Below, one piece after another: positions 14,360 to 23,035 of a stretch of DNA of 64,000 bases. Position 1 is the stretch's first letter. Each line of letters opens with the position of its first letter. Made by a program: the position numbers and the translations under genes. The stretch spans positions 496,001 through 560,000 of the forward strand of contig NZ_JACCBY010000001.1 in NCBI RefSeq assembly GCF_013409985.1, read 5' to 3'. The notes below the pieces were generated by a model. The model searched no databases and was not told the DNA's origin. It saw nothing but the letters and a program-made list of their open reading frames with translations. This DNA is from Sphingomonas melonis (GTDB taxonomy: Bacteria > Pseudomonadota > Alphaproteobacteria > Sphingomonadales > Sphingomonadaceae).

Positions 14360-15735
14360 TACCTAGACCTGCCGCCTTGTGCTTCATTAGCTCTCACGGC
14401 TGAGACCCGAAAACGAACGGGGTCCGAGCATCTAATCTCAAAGATTCCGCCAGGAGCATCGAATGACCCAAAGCGGCGCCAGACCGCCCGTGCCCGATAC
14501 TGACCTTGTCGCCCTAGCGACGACTGCCGCCAATCTGTCCATGTCCGTCCGCCATCACGCGACGTTCGCAACTCCGCGATTGGATCCGCACCTTGGCCCT
14601 GCAGGGTAGGTGTAGAACCGAAGTCGGCGTCGAGGTGAATGACATCGAGCGTATAGCTGCCGTCAGTCACCGGCTGGAACGCCGTAAACAGTTTCTGCAT
14701 CGGCACGGCGTCATCGGCATAGGCGTTGACGTCGAAACGCCACAGCTGGCCGGCACTGTCGTCACCGAAGCGTACCACGCCATTGTACTGTACTGCGCAG
14801 CGCGCCCGCCAGTTAGGGCGCCCGAACGATGCGAACTCACACCACTCGCCAGTTGTGGCGTCGAACAATACCGTTTCGGTGTCGAGACGAACGGCAAGGA
14901 ACTTGTGCCCCTCATATTCAAAGCTGAATACTGATACCGCCGACGCCGCGGCAATCCGCTCCTCAATGCCGGGGTCGGACAGTGGCTCGGGCATCGCGCC
15001 GCCCGATCTATAGACCCTGCGATCATCACCAACCCAATACAGCGCCCCGTCAAGCTCATCCGCGCAGCCAGTTGCCAACACTCCTCGTTGGAAAATGCGG
15101 CCTTCAACTCGCGAGAATGGAAGGATGCTGTCTCCAGTCAGCGTCCAAGGCTCAACGGTTTGGCCTCCTAGCAGCCACATGATATCGCCGGTTACCACCA
15201 CGTCATACAGCGGGTCCGGTGAACTCTCCGCCGAGGCGTAATCAAGCCCGTCCCAGCTCGTCGCGTCACGCAGTTTCGACCAGTAGAATCGCTGGCTTTC
15301 ATCTCGGACTGCAATGAAATAGCCGCCCAAATAGGCCACAGCGATTACGTCAGCACCATCCGGAAAAGATACATCTGCAACGGTCGCACCGTCGGTTCTG
15401 ACGATTGCTGCTCCAGCGGCAATGATCGCCTCGGCGGCTGATGCGGCAAAACTCACCGCACCGGCGCCGCCAACCCTGCCCAGCAGCCCATCTCCATAGA
15501 CTTCCGCACCAGATACGGACAATAGGACGTCATTAAGCGTACCCGCTTGATGAAACAGGCCGCGAATAGGTCCGTTGCCGCGTTGCTCAGCTTCTACCAA
15601 CCCCGGCCGAGAAAACATTACGACGCCATCTTGCGATGTCGCTGCCGTCTCCACGAACATGTTGATGACGCGCAATTCAGGCAGGCCGGCCGCCAGCCGG
15701 CGGTAGGTGCCCTTGCCGTAAGCCAGCGCGGTCAT
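14359..15735 (-). CDS. P22 gp10-like packaged-DNA stabilisation protein
   Basis: 458 aa with the pattern of the phage stabilisation family: an opening of TYRRLAAGLPELRVINMFVE, repeated beta-propeller blades and a closing FEIRCSDPVRFRVSAVRANE. In P22, gp10 is the tail hub that closes the portal after packaging and connects to the tailspike and needle. It follows the gp4-like gene directly (4-base overlap), the same order as in P22. Confidence 0.85.
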   Translation of the reverse strand: MTALAYGKGTYRRLAAGLPELRVINMFVETAATSQDGVVMFSRPGLVEAEQRGNGPIRGLFHQAGTLNDVLLSVSGAEVYGDGLLGRVGGAGAVSFAASAAEAIIAAGAAIVRTDGATVADVSFPDGADVIAVAYLGGYFIAVRDESQRFYWSKLRDATSWDGLDYASAESSPDPLYDVVVTGDIMWLLGGQTVEPWTLTGDSILPFSRVEGRIFQRGVLATGCADELDGALYWVGDDRRVYRSGGAMPEPLSDPGIEERIAAASAVSVFSFEYEGHKFLAVRLDTETVLFDATTGEWCEFASFGRPNWRARCAVQYNGVVRFGDDSAGQLWRFDVNAYADDAVPMQKLFTAFQPVTDGSYTLDVIHLDADFGSTPTLQGQGADPIAELRTSRDGGRTWTDWRQSSLGRQGQYRARAVWRRFGSFDAPGGIFEIRCSDPVRFRVSAVRANEAQGGRSR

Positions 15736-16406
15736 GGGTAGCCGTCCAGATCGGTGCCGAGTTGATACGATGCCGGCCTATCGAAATCGAGCATATCGCG
15801 CTCAAGCTCTGCAGCCCGAGCTGCGACAAGCTGCACCGTCTGCGGATCAGTGCGGGCCTTGCCGAACGTCGGCGCCATGCGAACAGCCAGCATCAGCCAA
15901 ACTGCTTCCTGGAACATCTGCGGCACGTCGACCGGGTCGCTGGGCTGGATCACGTCAGCGGTGATGCGGCCGAAGCTGTAGCGGATCGTCACGTCACGCG
16001 ACGGCACCGGCCATAGCTGCATCGTTAGCCCGCCAACCTGGCTGATCATGGTGTAGGCGACCGGCACCCCGACGCTACCCTTGTTCGGCAGGACAGCGTA
16101 CTGATCGGACTCCCACAGCGCCAATGGGCGTTCCGTGCCACCACTGAGCAACAGCCGCGCCTCACCGACCGTCAGCGCCTCCGGGATAGCTGCTGACGAG
16201 ATGCCCGCAGCAAAATCGACCGTGCCCTGCGTGTTGCGCCATAGGTTCAGTCCCTTTGCCGCCCACGCCTTCAGCATGGAGTTCAGCCGCAAGATGCCGT
16301 CGGCCAGCTCGTCGGCGCTCGGGTTCTCGCCGGACGCAAGCACACCGATCTCGCGCATGGCCTGCGTCACCATGTCGCGCGCAGTCATCTTGAAGTTCGT
16401 GGCCAT
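15732..16406 (-). CDS. P22 gp4-like tail accessory factor
   Basis: 224 aa. The segment TARDMVTQAMREIGVLASGE, followed by LNSMLKAWAAKGLNLW, is characteristic of P22 gp4/tail-completion proteins, which bind the portal and recruit gp10. The start at 16406 (MATNF) overlaps the preceding stop. P22 gp4 also has a peptidoglycan-hydrolysing activity; that cannot be judged here. Confidence 0.85.
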   Translation of the reverse strand: MATNFKMTARDMVTQAMREIGVLASGENPSADELADGILRLNSMLKAWAAKGLNLWRNTQGTVDFAAGISSAAIPEALTVGEARLLLSGGTERPLALWESDQYAVLPNKGSVGVPVAYTMISQVGGLTMQLWPVPSRDVTIRYSFGRITADVIQPSDPVDVPQMFQEAVWLMLAVRMAPTFGKARTDPQTVQLVAARAAELERDMLDFDRPASYQLGTDLDGYP

Positions 16407-16630
16407 CAAAGGTCGTCCGCTGTGACAGGGGCATCAGGATCGACAAAGACCGGGTCCGGCTCGGGTCGCGCGTTCCGCAGCGGCAAGCCCTCGGCACGTA
16501 GCTTTGGAGGCGCCAGGTCGCGGGGCTTCGGATCGTAATCCGCATCACACACCATCAGGCCTGTCCACTCCTTGCGGAGGTCGCGCAGGTCGTATTCAAA
16601 CCCGCAGCGGTCACAAATGGCCTTCGGCAC
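16406..16630 (-). CDS. Small zinc-ribbon-like protein with a degraded second CxxC
   Basis: 74 aa. MPKAICDRCGFEYDLRDLRK gives one CxxC (Cys6, Cys9); the second pair expected in this common phage family appears as VCDADYDPK, with only one Cys (Cys28). Metal binding may therefore be altered. It sits between capsid and gp4-like genes, where such proteins occur in many podoviruses. Function unknown. Confidence 0.6.
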   Translation of the reverse strand: MPKAICDRCGFEYDLRDLRKEWTGLMVCDADYDPKPRDLAPPKLRAEGLPLRNARPEPDPVFVDPDAPVTADDL

Positions 16631-16651
16631 CGGCGCCTCCTGAATGAGGTT

Positions 16652-16674
16652 GCCCCGCCTTTTGGGCGCGGGGC
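16652..16674. terminator. Hairpin after the major capsid gene
   Basis: GCCCCGC (16652-16658) pairs with GCGGGGC (16668-16674), a 7-bp GC stem in the 57-base gap after the capsid stop. No U-run follows on the minus strand, so it may be an RNA-stabilising or partial-termination hairpin that keeps capsid mRNA abundant. Confidence 0.45.
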
Positions 16675-16687
16675 GCTCCCTCGGGCA

Positions 16688-17587
16688 TTAGATGCCCTGC
16701 GAGCCGAAGATCGCGCGCGGGTCAGCCCAGCCGGCGCTATAGCGCTCGGTGGCCTTCGCCTTGACGTTCTCGGTGTCGAAGTCGTCCGCCTTCTGCAGCT
16801 CGATCGCACGACGCTTGAAGGTCATCAGACCATTCGGGGCGTTCGTGATCAGGAACCAGGCGTCGAGATCGCTCAGGTAGGGGTTGGCGACAACCTCCGG
16901 AGCCAGGCCCATCGCCCGGATCGCATTGGTGTCGTTGTTCGCCGTGCCGACGCGCATGGTCGACTTGAGAATGCGCGTCGCGTTGAACAACTCGCTGGGA
17001 TGGATGACCAGCTTCGTCGCCCGCAGCACGATCGGAAGACCGCGTGCGTTCTTCGCGCCCCACATGAGCTTGAAGGCGTCTTCGATCGAGGACTCCGACA
17101 GATCGGCGTCCGCAACCTTGTTCGACTGCAAGCCGCCGCGGGTCGGGTGGCTGGTGTTGATGAGCGACACGCCGTCGGCGCCGGCATAGTTGTTGTCGAA
17201 CGCCCGGTTGAGGATGTTGGCATGGACCGTCTCCTTCGTCGCCTGCATCGAGAAGGACAGGGCCTTCGCGCGGTTCTGGCTGACGTAGGTGTACTGGTCG
17301 TCCTCGATCTCTTCCCGGCTGACGATGTAGCCGAGGCCGTAGGTCACATTGGTGAAACGCGACTGCGGGCCTTCACCGTCCGTGTCGTATTCGATCGACT
17401 GACCTTCGGACTTCCGCTTAGCCATCCCGAAGCCAGTGGCCTCGCTGACGACCTCGTACGCCTTGTCCGACGTCTGTTCATCGAACATCTGCGTGTAAAG
17501 CGGCTCCCACTTCTCGTAGGTCAGGCCGAAGAACGACTTCACGCCGGGCCACAGGGTGGTCGGGTGAGCTGCGCGCGTGATGAGCAT
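16688..17587 (-). CDS. Major capsid protein
   Basis: 299 aa. The sequence opens TRAAHPTTLWPGVKSFFGLT and carries NVTYGLGYIVSREEIEDDQY, a pattern found in a family of phage major capsid proteins related to Mu gpT and presumed HK97-like. Its place after scaffold and decoration-like genes and before the head-completion genes fits. No cleaved N-terminal delta domain is apparent, consistent with use of a separate scaffold. Confidence 0.75.
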   Translation of the reverse strand: MLITRAAHPTTLWPGVKSFFGLTYEKWEPLYTQMFDEQTSDKAYEVVSEATGFGMAKRKSEGQSIEYDTDGEGPQSRFTNVTYGLGYIVSREEIEDDQYTYVSQNRAKALSFSMQATKETVHANILNRAFDNNYAGADGVSLINTSHPTRGGLQSNKVADADLSESSIEDAFKLMWGAKNARGLPIVLRATKLVIHPSELFNATRILKSTMRVGTANNDTNAIRAMGLAPEVVANPYLSDLDAWFLITNAPNGLMTFKRRAIELQKADDFDTENVKAKATERYSAGWADPRAIFGSQGI

Positions 17588-17600
17588 TGATCAGCCCTCC

Positions 17601-18170
17601 TTAAACGCCAGTGGAGCCGGCAGCCGGCGTCTCAGTGGTCTGGTTGATACGGACGAGGACGACGGCATTGGCGCCGAAGTCGTTGTCCGGGCGGCGAGCG
17701 AGGCCCATGATGCGGACCTGCAGGGTTGCGGTCGTGGTCATCGACGCCGTGTCGAGCTGCCAGCCCGAGCGGTTCATGACCGGGGGGCCGGCGATCAAGT
17801 TGGCGTTCGAGCCGATGTCAGTCGCCGCGACAGCACCGTTGGCCTGAACCTCGAACAGGAGGTCAGGGTCATGCTCCACAAAGGCGTGCATGGCCTGGCC
17901 CCCGACGCGGTAGCCATTGGCGACGAGCGAGGGCGACGGCTGGAAGCCGACGATTGCGCCGGTGATGCGGTTGCCCGCACCGGCAGTGGCGATCGTGGCG
18001 GACGGCGTACCATCGGTGTCGGCCGAGCCGGAAAGCACGATGGGGTCGCCGATATAGGCGGCAGTGTTGTCAGCGGCGAGCAGCGCGAAGGGGTCGGCCC
18101 CATCGTTGAACGGTGCGCTCGACGCCGACCGGACGGGCTTGAGCCCGAAAGGTGCATTGGCGTTAGGCAT
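17601..18170 (-). CDS. Capsid-associated (decoration-like) protein
   Basis: 189 aa, beta-rich, opening MPNANAPFGLKPVRSASSAP, a start shared by a family of virion structural proteins encoded next to the major capsid gene in many podoviruses. It has Gly/Ala/Thr-rich loops and no charge-rich helices. A role as head decoration or minor capsid protein is inferred from position. Confidence 0.6.
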   Translation of the reverse strand: MPNANAPFGLKPVRSASSAPFNDGADPFALLAADNTAAYIGDPIVLSGSADTDGTPSATIATAGAGNRITGAIVGFQPSPSLVANGYRVGGQAMHAFVEHDPDLLFEVQANGAVAATDIGSNANLIAGPPVMNRSGWQLDTASMTTTATLQVRIMGLARRPDNDFGANAVVLVRINQTTETPAAGSTGV

Positions 18171-18182
18171 GTTGCCTGTTCC

Positions 18183-18638
18183 TTATGGCGAATAGGAGTG
18201 GCTGACCCGGTTGCCATCGACTGCGAAGCGCTTGTCAGCGTCCCGCGCATCGCGGCCCTCAGGGTCGGTCGGAGCGCCCGAAAGCGCCTGCTGCTCAACC
18301 TCGCGTCGCCGCACGTCCTTGCGCGCCTGGTCTTCGGCATCGAAGGCGAGTGGCTTCATCAGGAGGTGCGCCATGATCGGCTTGCCGTGCTCATCCGTGC
18401 CGACAGGCCGAGGATCGACATCGGGAACCCTGTCCCAGTCGTCGCGCTCGGTGGCGTTGTAGATGCGAGGGCCGACGTCGTTGAACCAGCGCAGACGATG
18501 CGACTGGCCGTGCTGCGCCTCGATTGCGGGCGGAACGGCAAGCTTCATGTCGAGCGACTGATCGAGCGTGCCGTCCATGCGACGACGACGCTGGGTCGTT
18601 TCCTCGGTAGCGCGATCTCGCGGGGCCGGAGCCATCAT
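18183..18638 (-). CDS. Virion-module protein of unknown role (151 aa)
   Basis: Highly charged and Arg/Asp-rich, with a central segment RLRWFNDVGPRIYNATERDD that looks conserved and mostly disordered ends. Starts at 18638 (or 18635) behind GGAG and overlaps the scaffold stop. Lies between scaffold and decoration genes. Function unknown. Confidence 0.6.
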   Translation of the reverse strand: MMAPAPRDRATEETTQRRRRMDGTLDQSLDMKLAVPPAIEAQHGQSHRLRWFNDVGPRIYNATERDDWDRVPDVDPRPVGTDEHGKPIMAHLLMKPLAFDAEDQARKDVRRREVEQQALSGAPTDPEGRDARDADKRFAVDGNRVSHSYSP

Positions 18639-19444
18639 GCATTCTCCTCAAGATAGACCTTGGCGTAATCATCCAGGGTCTTGACCATGCCGCGCTTCAG
18701 GAAGTCCTGACCGGCTTTCTGCGCTTCGGCAGGAAGGTCGGAGAACCCCTTGGGGCGGGCGGTCGTCTGAGCAGCGCGGCTTGCGGGAGCGTTCACCGAC
18801 GCAGGCGCCTTGGCCGGCTGACGGGCATTCCCGAATAGGTGAGGGAAGTCGGCTTTAACCGCCTCCTCGGCAGCCTTCAGCTGATCGGCCGGGCTGACAT
18901 TCTGCGCGGCGAGTTGAGCGGTGATGCTCTGCGCCAAAGCAGTTGCGGCGCGATTGCTGCCGAACCAGGACGAATTGCGCGTCATGAAGTCACCGACCTC
19001 GGGAAGCGGGCCGGGATCCTGCGCCGGCATGTCGATCCGGGTCAGCTCTTCGCGAGCAGCGCGGGCGCCCTCGTGATCCTTGTTCTCGACGGCCGATGCA
19101 AAGCGCGCCTCGGCTTCACGGCGGGCCTCTTCGACAGCGCGACGCTGCAGCACCTCGGCAGTCTTGCCGATCTGCGAAACCGATTGCTTGAGGCCGCGAA
19201 GCTCATCGGCGCTCTCGCGGCTACGCTTCATGCCGTACTTGATGAACTCGCGGGGATCACGCCACTTGTCCGGGTCGCCTTTCCACTCTTCCTTCGGCGA
19301 CCAGCCCGCATCGCGCGCCAATTCCTCGTACGGATCGGGCGCGGTCGCTTCGGTGGCCTGGTTGGTGTCGGCGTTCGGCTGGCCTTCAGCGCCCTCGATC
19401 GGGGCGGTCTGGCCTTCCTGCAATTCGGTGGTGGCTTCGGTCAT
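18635..19444 (-). CDS. Scaffolding-type protein
   Basis: 269 aa from the ATG at 19444 (GAGGGG upstream). Acidic, disordered N-terminus, then a motif DPYEELARDAGWSPKEEWKG and a long helical region (EEARREAEARFASAVENKDH), ending in a short basic helix. This composition and the position just before capsid genes are typical of phage scaffolds. A late-element copy lies 51 bases upstream, so this gene opens the capsid block. Confidence 0.65.
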   Translation of the reverse strand: MTEATTELQEGQTAPIEGAEGQPNADTNQATEATAPDPYEELARDAGWSPKEEWKGDPDKWRDPREFIKYGMKRSRESADELRGLKQSVSQIGKTAEVLQRRAVEEARREAEARFASAVENKDHEGARAAREELTRIDMPAQDPGPLPEVGDFMTRNSSWFGSNRAATALAQSITAQLAAQNVSPADQLKAAEEAVKADFPHLFGNARQPAKAPASVNAPASRAAQTTARPKGFSDLPAEAQKAGQDFLKRGMVKTLDDYAKVYLEENA

Positions 19445-19471
19445 CGGACCCCTCGCTATCAATGCGAGTGG

Positions 19472-19690
19472 TTATTCAGCGAGGCGATCACTCAGAATAG
19501 TAGGCGGTTGAGCCCATCGATACACCTTCCCGACCGCCCAGGCCGCGCTGACACCAGCGATGATCAGCAGCAAGACGGGCCAGGCGGCTGCGTCGTGCAG
19601 GCGGTCGCGGCGTGTGCCGGTAGGATCGCGGTCCATGCGGTAGGCTATCGGTGCTCCGGCAGCCCAGATGGCGAGGGCGGTCAAGATCAC
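19472..19690 (-). CDS. Small two-helix membrane protein (72 aa)
   Basis: Two hydrophobic segments (residues 1-17 and about 37-54) with a charged loop between (DRDPTGTRRDRLHD). It overlaps the stop of the esterase-like gene by 4 bases and its 3' end contains the late-element copy at 19495-19512. A membrane protein inside the virion block is unusual; role unknown. Confidence 0.55.
   Translation of the reverse strand: MILTALAIWAAGAPIAYRMDRDPTGTRRDRLHDAAAWPVLLLIIAGVSAAWAVGKVYRWAQPPTILSDRLAE
19495..19512 (-). promoter_or_regulatory. Late-element copy B (before scaffold/capsid)
   Basis: Minus strand CTCAACCGCCTACTATTC, identical over 18 bases to the copy at 8298-8315. It is embedded in the last codons of the small membrane gene (encoding QPPTIL) and ends 51 bases before the scaffold start. 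Keeping it inside a coding region argues for a selected function at DNA or RNA level. Confidence 0.65.
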
Positions 19691-21726
19691 GGCGTGTACT
19701 CGATCAGGCGCCCGCCGCTGAAGTAGCCAAATCCGCTTAGGACGTTGTTGGCGCCACGCCCCGCCTTGAAGCTGAACGTAATCTCACCGCTTAAGTTGGG
19801 CGCCACCTTGGCGAAGGTCACGACCTGCGTTGTGTTGTTGCCCGCGTCGAGCTGCTTGGTCACACCATTGACGGTGAAGTCCGTGTAGCGATCGGTTGCC
19901 GTGCGCGAGCCGGTGAGTTCGAGGTCATAGACCTTCGTGGGATCAAGCCCGGCGATCTTGAGCGTGCTGCTCGCCTGGTTCTGGTTGAAATAATAGCTCT
20001 GGAGCACGGCGTCAGGATATACGCCGGTGTTGTTGCCGGTCGTGGCGCCCGTGTTCGTCGCACCGCCATCGCCGTTGACCGTCGTGGTTCCGGTCCATCC
20101 GGTTGCGCTGCCGTCGGGGTTGTTGAACGCGGTGCTGACAAGGCCGGTGCCCGCCGCATAGGTCCAGCGGTTCCAGCCACCTGGAGTCGCCGGAGAGCCG
20201 CTTTCGCCGGTGTCGAACTGCGCAACCTTTCCTGTCGCCGTCGGAGTGCCGGATGGAGTTGGAGTCGGCGTAGGGCTGGGGGTAGGGGTGGGCGCGGGAG
20301 TAGGCGTCGGGGTTGGGCTAGGTGTCGGAGTCGGTGCCGGGGTAGGCGTAACCACCGCGGCGAACGCCGGGATAGGCAAAGCAGCGGCCGTCACATCAAA
20401 GGGCAGACTCAACGCACTGTTATCGCGCAGCACCGTGGCATCGTCGGTGGCAAGCGCGTTTGGCATGTAGATGATGGACCCTGCGCCGCCAGCTTTGGCG
20501 GCATGCGTAACCCGGATCGTTCCAGCAGAAATGCGTTCTGCCGCTGTGACAGCGAGCGCTGCGCCAGAGGCATTGAATACGCGAAAGCCGGTGATGCCAG
20601 TAGCCGGTGTGAAGTCGGTCCCCGAGACATAGGCGATCGACACGTCAGTCTGGGTATCGGACACCGCAGCCGCGCTATAGAAAAACGGGGCACGCTTCTG
20701 CGGGGTGCTGTTGATATAGGCCAGCACCTGAGCAGCGAACCGTCCTGCGGTAATGACCTGAGAAGGCTCGGTTTGGTGCGTGTTGTCCCGCGTCGGCACG
20801 TCATAGGTGCTGAAGCCCAGGCGGACGTTGGCATCGTTGTTCGCGACCTGCATCTCAGCCTCACGCTGGAAGCGCAGCCCGTTGGGGTTGTCCGGTTCGT
20901 CCTGTGTCGTTCCGATGAAGAACATCAGATTAGGCAGGCCAGTGCCGACGCGGATCTTGGAGATCAGTGACCGGATCAACGCGGCCTGCGCTGCTGCCGA
21001 AGAGCTGTTGACGTTGCCGAAGTCGACGTCGTTGAAGCCGACCTGCAAGAGGACAGCCGTCATGGTCCGGCCGGTTGCGATGGCGTTCTTGATGCTGTTG
21101 ATGGCGTTGGTCAGCAGGCTGCTGGCGTCGCTCTCCCAGCCCGCAAGCGTGGTGCCGCTGGCGCCGCTACGCAGATAGTGCACCGGCCGGCCCGTGGCGT
21201 TGTAGATCGCCGTGCCGGCTTCGATCCCCATCCGCCCCTGGTTGAGCTGACCGAAGTTGGTGCCGCCATCGGAGGCCAGAACGTTCGGGTTGGGCGTGCC
21301 ACCGGTGTAGTTGTTGAGATATTCCGCCGGGCTGCTCGATCCGATGAAGGACATGACGATCGGCCCGGTCTGAATAGGCGAAGTCGATGGCGTCGGCGTG
21401 AAGGTAGGTGATGCTGCAGCGGGGCCCCCGGTGAAGCGGATGATCGGCCCCGATCGGTTGTTGCTCTCCGGTGTCGATGCCGTCCCGTACTTCACCACGT
21501 CGCCAAGGCTGATGCCGCTGAGCACATTGATGTTGTCGAAATTGGTGAACGCCATGCCTGGGGCGAACGTGCCCTGGATCACTGAGCCATTGAGGGCCAG
21601 CACGGCATCCGCATCCAACTGGTCGAACGTCGTAACAAGGCCCGACGGCGCGGCAGAGCCAGCGATAGGGACGCCGTTGATGCTGATCGTCTTGGCGTTG
21701 ATCGCGAGGATATCAGTGCGGGCCAT
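19687..21726 (-). CDS. Virion protein with SGNH-esterase domain and Pro-Thr linker
   Basis: 679 aa. The N-terminal ~120 residues look like a virion-binding beta domain. Residues about 125-345 show SGNH hydrolase blocks: VMSFIGSSSPAEY (Ser region), LLQVGFNDVDFGN (block III Gly-x-Asn-Asp) and RDNTHQTEP (Asp/His dyad). A linker of PTPTP/PAPTP repeats (about residues 462-500) leads to a beta-sandwich with LELTGSRTATDRYTDFTVNG. It probably removes acyl groups from surface glycans before or after spike binding. Catalysis is inferred, not shown. Confidence 0.7.
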   Translation of the reverse strand: MARTDILAINAKTISINGVPIAGSAAPSGLVTTFDQLDADAVLALNGSVIQGTFAPGMAFTNFDNINVLSGISLGDVVKYGTASTPESNNRSGPIIRFTGGPAAASPTFTPTPSTSPIQTGPIVMSFIGSSSPAEYLNNYTGGTPNPNVLASDGGTNFGQLNQGRMGIEAGTAIYNATGRPVHYLRSGASGTTLAGWESDASSLLTNAINSIKNAIATGRTMTAVLLQVGFNDVDFGNVNSSSAAAQAALIRSLISKIRVGTGLPNLMFFIGTTQDEPDNPNGLRFQREAEMQVANNDANVRLGFSTYDVPTRDNTHQTEPSQVITAGRFAAQVLAYINSTPQKRAPFFYSAAAVSDTQTDVSIAYVSGTDFTPATGITGFRVFNASGAALAVTAAERISAGTIRVTHAAKAGGAGSIIYMPNALATDDATVLRDNSALSLPFDVTAAALPIPAFAAVVTPTPAPTPTPSPTPTPTPAPTPTPSPTPTPTPSGTPTATGKVAQFDTGESGSPATPGGWNRWTYAAGTGLVSTAFNNPDGSATGWTGTTTVNGDGGATNTGATTGNNTGVYPDAVLQSYYFNQNQASSTLKIAGLDPTKVYDLELTGSRTATDRYTDFTVNGVTKQLDAGNNTTQVVTFAKVAPNLSGEITFSFKAGRGANNVLSGFGYFSGGRLIEYTP

Positions 21727-21735
21727 CGAACAATC

Positions 21736-22317
21736 CTACGACTGCGGGAGCGCCAGCACGTCAAAGGTGACGCCGGCCGCTGCGGTGGTGATCGGAGCGA
21801 CGACAGCGCCGAGCAGTGAAACGGTGACCGACTGCGAGGTGAAGCATTTGATCGTCGCGCCAGTCGTCGTCACCGAGCCGGTGACCGGGAAGCACATGGG
21901 GGCCTGCGCAGCGCTCGACGCGACATAGGGGGTCACAGTCAGCTTCGGCACCGACGGCATGGCAGGCCACGACACCGTGCCCGTCCCGCCTGTTACGGTC
22001 GTACCGGTCACCGTGCGGCTGATCCTGGGCTGCACTGCATTGGCCAAGCGACATGCCATTCCCGATCCGGCGGCTCCGCCAACGGTCTCCATCGGCGGTA
22101 CGGATGGGTCAGGCTGACAGGCATTAGCCGCCGCAAGAGCAGCAGCGTCGGCGGCAGCTTTGGCTTGGGCTGCAGTCTGCTGAGCCGCCGTCAGATCCGT
22201 CTTGGTTGCCAGCCCCGATGTGTCCACCGAAGAGCCGCCGATGTTTAACGGCGACACGACCTGAGCAGCGGCCGGCGTCGCGACGAACAGCGCGGCGAGG
22301 GCAGCCAACCGCGTCAC
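21736..22317 (-). CDS. Sec-signal-bearing protein in the virion operon (193 aa)
   Basis: Begins MTRLAALAALFVATPAAAQ, a classical signal peptide with an AxA cleavage site before Gln. It continues with an Ala-rich helix (KTDLTAAQQTAAQAKAAADA) and a beta-rich C-terminus with three Cys residues. Virion proteins are normally cytoplasmic, so export is unexpected; it may alter the envelope during infection. It overlaps the next signal-peptide gene by 4 bases. Confidence 0.6.
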   Translation of the reverse strand: MTRLAALAALFVATPAAAQVVSPLNIGGSSVDTSGLATKTDLTAAQQTAAQAKAAADAAALAAANACQPDPSVPPMETVGGAAGSGMACRLANAVQPRISRTVTGTTVTGGTGTVSWPAMPSVPKLTVTPYVASSAAQAPMCFPVTGSVTTTGATIKCFTSQSVTVSLLGAVVAPITTAAAGVTFDVLALPQS

Positions 22318-22694
22318 TGGATGTCACCCGCGAGATAAGCGGTAGCGCTCGCCGTCTTGGAATAGCAGCCGGTGGTCGAGAAGACGACGACGGCGCCCAC
22401 ATCGAAGCGGAGCGGAGCAGCGCGAAAGTTCAGGTCGATCCCGGTGTTCGCAGCAACCGGCATGCAGCGCAGCGGCGTCACTGCCCCGTCAGCCGGCACG
22501 GTGGCGGCGTCGAACAGCATGACGTAACCAGCGCTGGCGCCGGTGACGACGTTGAGCCCCGCGAGGTTCGTCGTGCCGGTCTTCAGCACCACGCCACTCG
22601 ACACGACGTTGCTGGCGCGGGTCTTGCTGACCGACTGCGCCGCAGCGGGGAGGGCGATGCATGCGGCGAGCGCCGCCAGCAGGAAGCGCTTCAC
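22314..22694 (-). CDS. Second Sec-signal-bearing protein (126 aa)
   Basis: Begins MKRFLLAALAACIALPAAAQ, a strong signal peptide with AAA cleavage site. The mature part (~106 aa) is beta-rich with two Cys (PLRCMPVAANTG and TTGCYSKTAS) that could form a disulfide in the periplasm. It lies between GroES-like and the other exported protein. No family recognised. Confidence 0.6.
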   Translation of the reverse strand: MKRFLLAALAACIALPAAAQSVSKTRASNVVSSGVVLKTGTTNLAGLNVVTGASAGYVMLFDAATVPADGAVTPLRCMPVAANTGIDLNFRAAPLRFDVGAVVVFSTTGCYSKTASATAYLAGDIQ

Positions 22695-23035
22695 GATGCG
22701 TTCTCCTCGTAGATTCCGGCCACGTCCTTGTCGCGGCAGAGGCGGTAGGTCTTGCCGTCGACCCCCTCGATCAACGATCCGGCATAGCGGCCGAACAGCA
22801 CGACATCGCCAACCTTCCCCCGATGCGCGTCACCGTCGGCGAACCCCCAGGCCAGCGGGGACTGTGCGACGATCCGGCCACGCTGCGTTGCGATCTCGTC
22901 CGTCTCGCGCTTGGCCTGCGGAATGTAGATGCCGCCGGCCGTCCGCTCCTCGGTCGTCTCGGGAGCGATCAGCACGTAATATTCCACCGGCTTGATACCG
23001 GGGCGGCAGTCATTCAGGCTGGGGATCGTTCCCAT
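22691..23035 (-). CDS. GroES-like co-chaperonin
   Basis: 114 aa with the Cpn10 pattern: EYYVLIAPETTEERTAGGIY (N-terminal strand and mobile loop with GGIYIP, the GroEL-binding tripeptide region), GRIVAQSP, then GKVGDVVLFGRYAGSLIEGV and a final DVAGIYE. Host GroES has the same order. It lies between portal and capsid genes, as expected of a helper for capsid folding, comparable in role to T4 gp31. It overlaps its neighbours at both ends. Confidence 0.82.
   Translation of the reverse strand: MGTIPSLNDCRPGIKPVEYYVLIAPETTEERTAGGIYIPQAKRETDEIATQRGRIVAQSPLAWGFADGDAHRGKVGDVVLFGRYAGSLIEGVDGKTYRLCRDKDVAGIYEENAS

Noticed and set aside
20225..20350. Short tandem repeats that could be mistaken for a repeat array
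   Set aside because: They are in-frame codons for a Pro-Thr linker within the esterase-like gene; no spacer-repeat structure. No CRISPR array was seen in the window.
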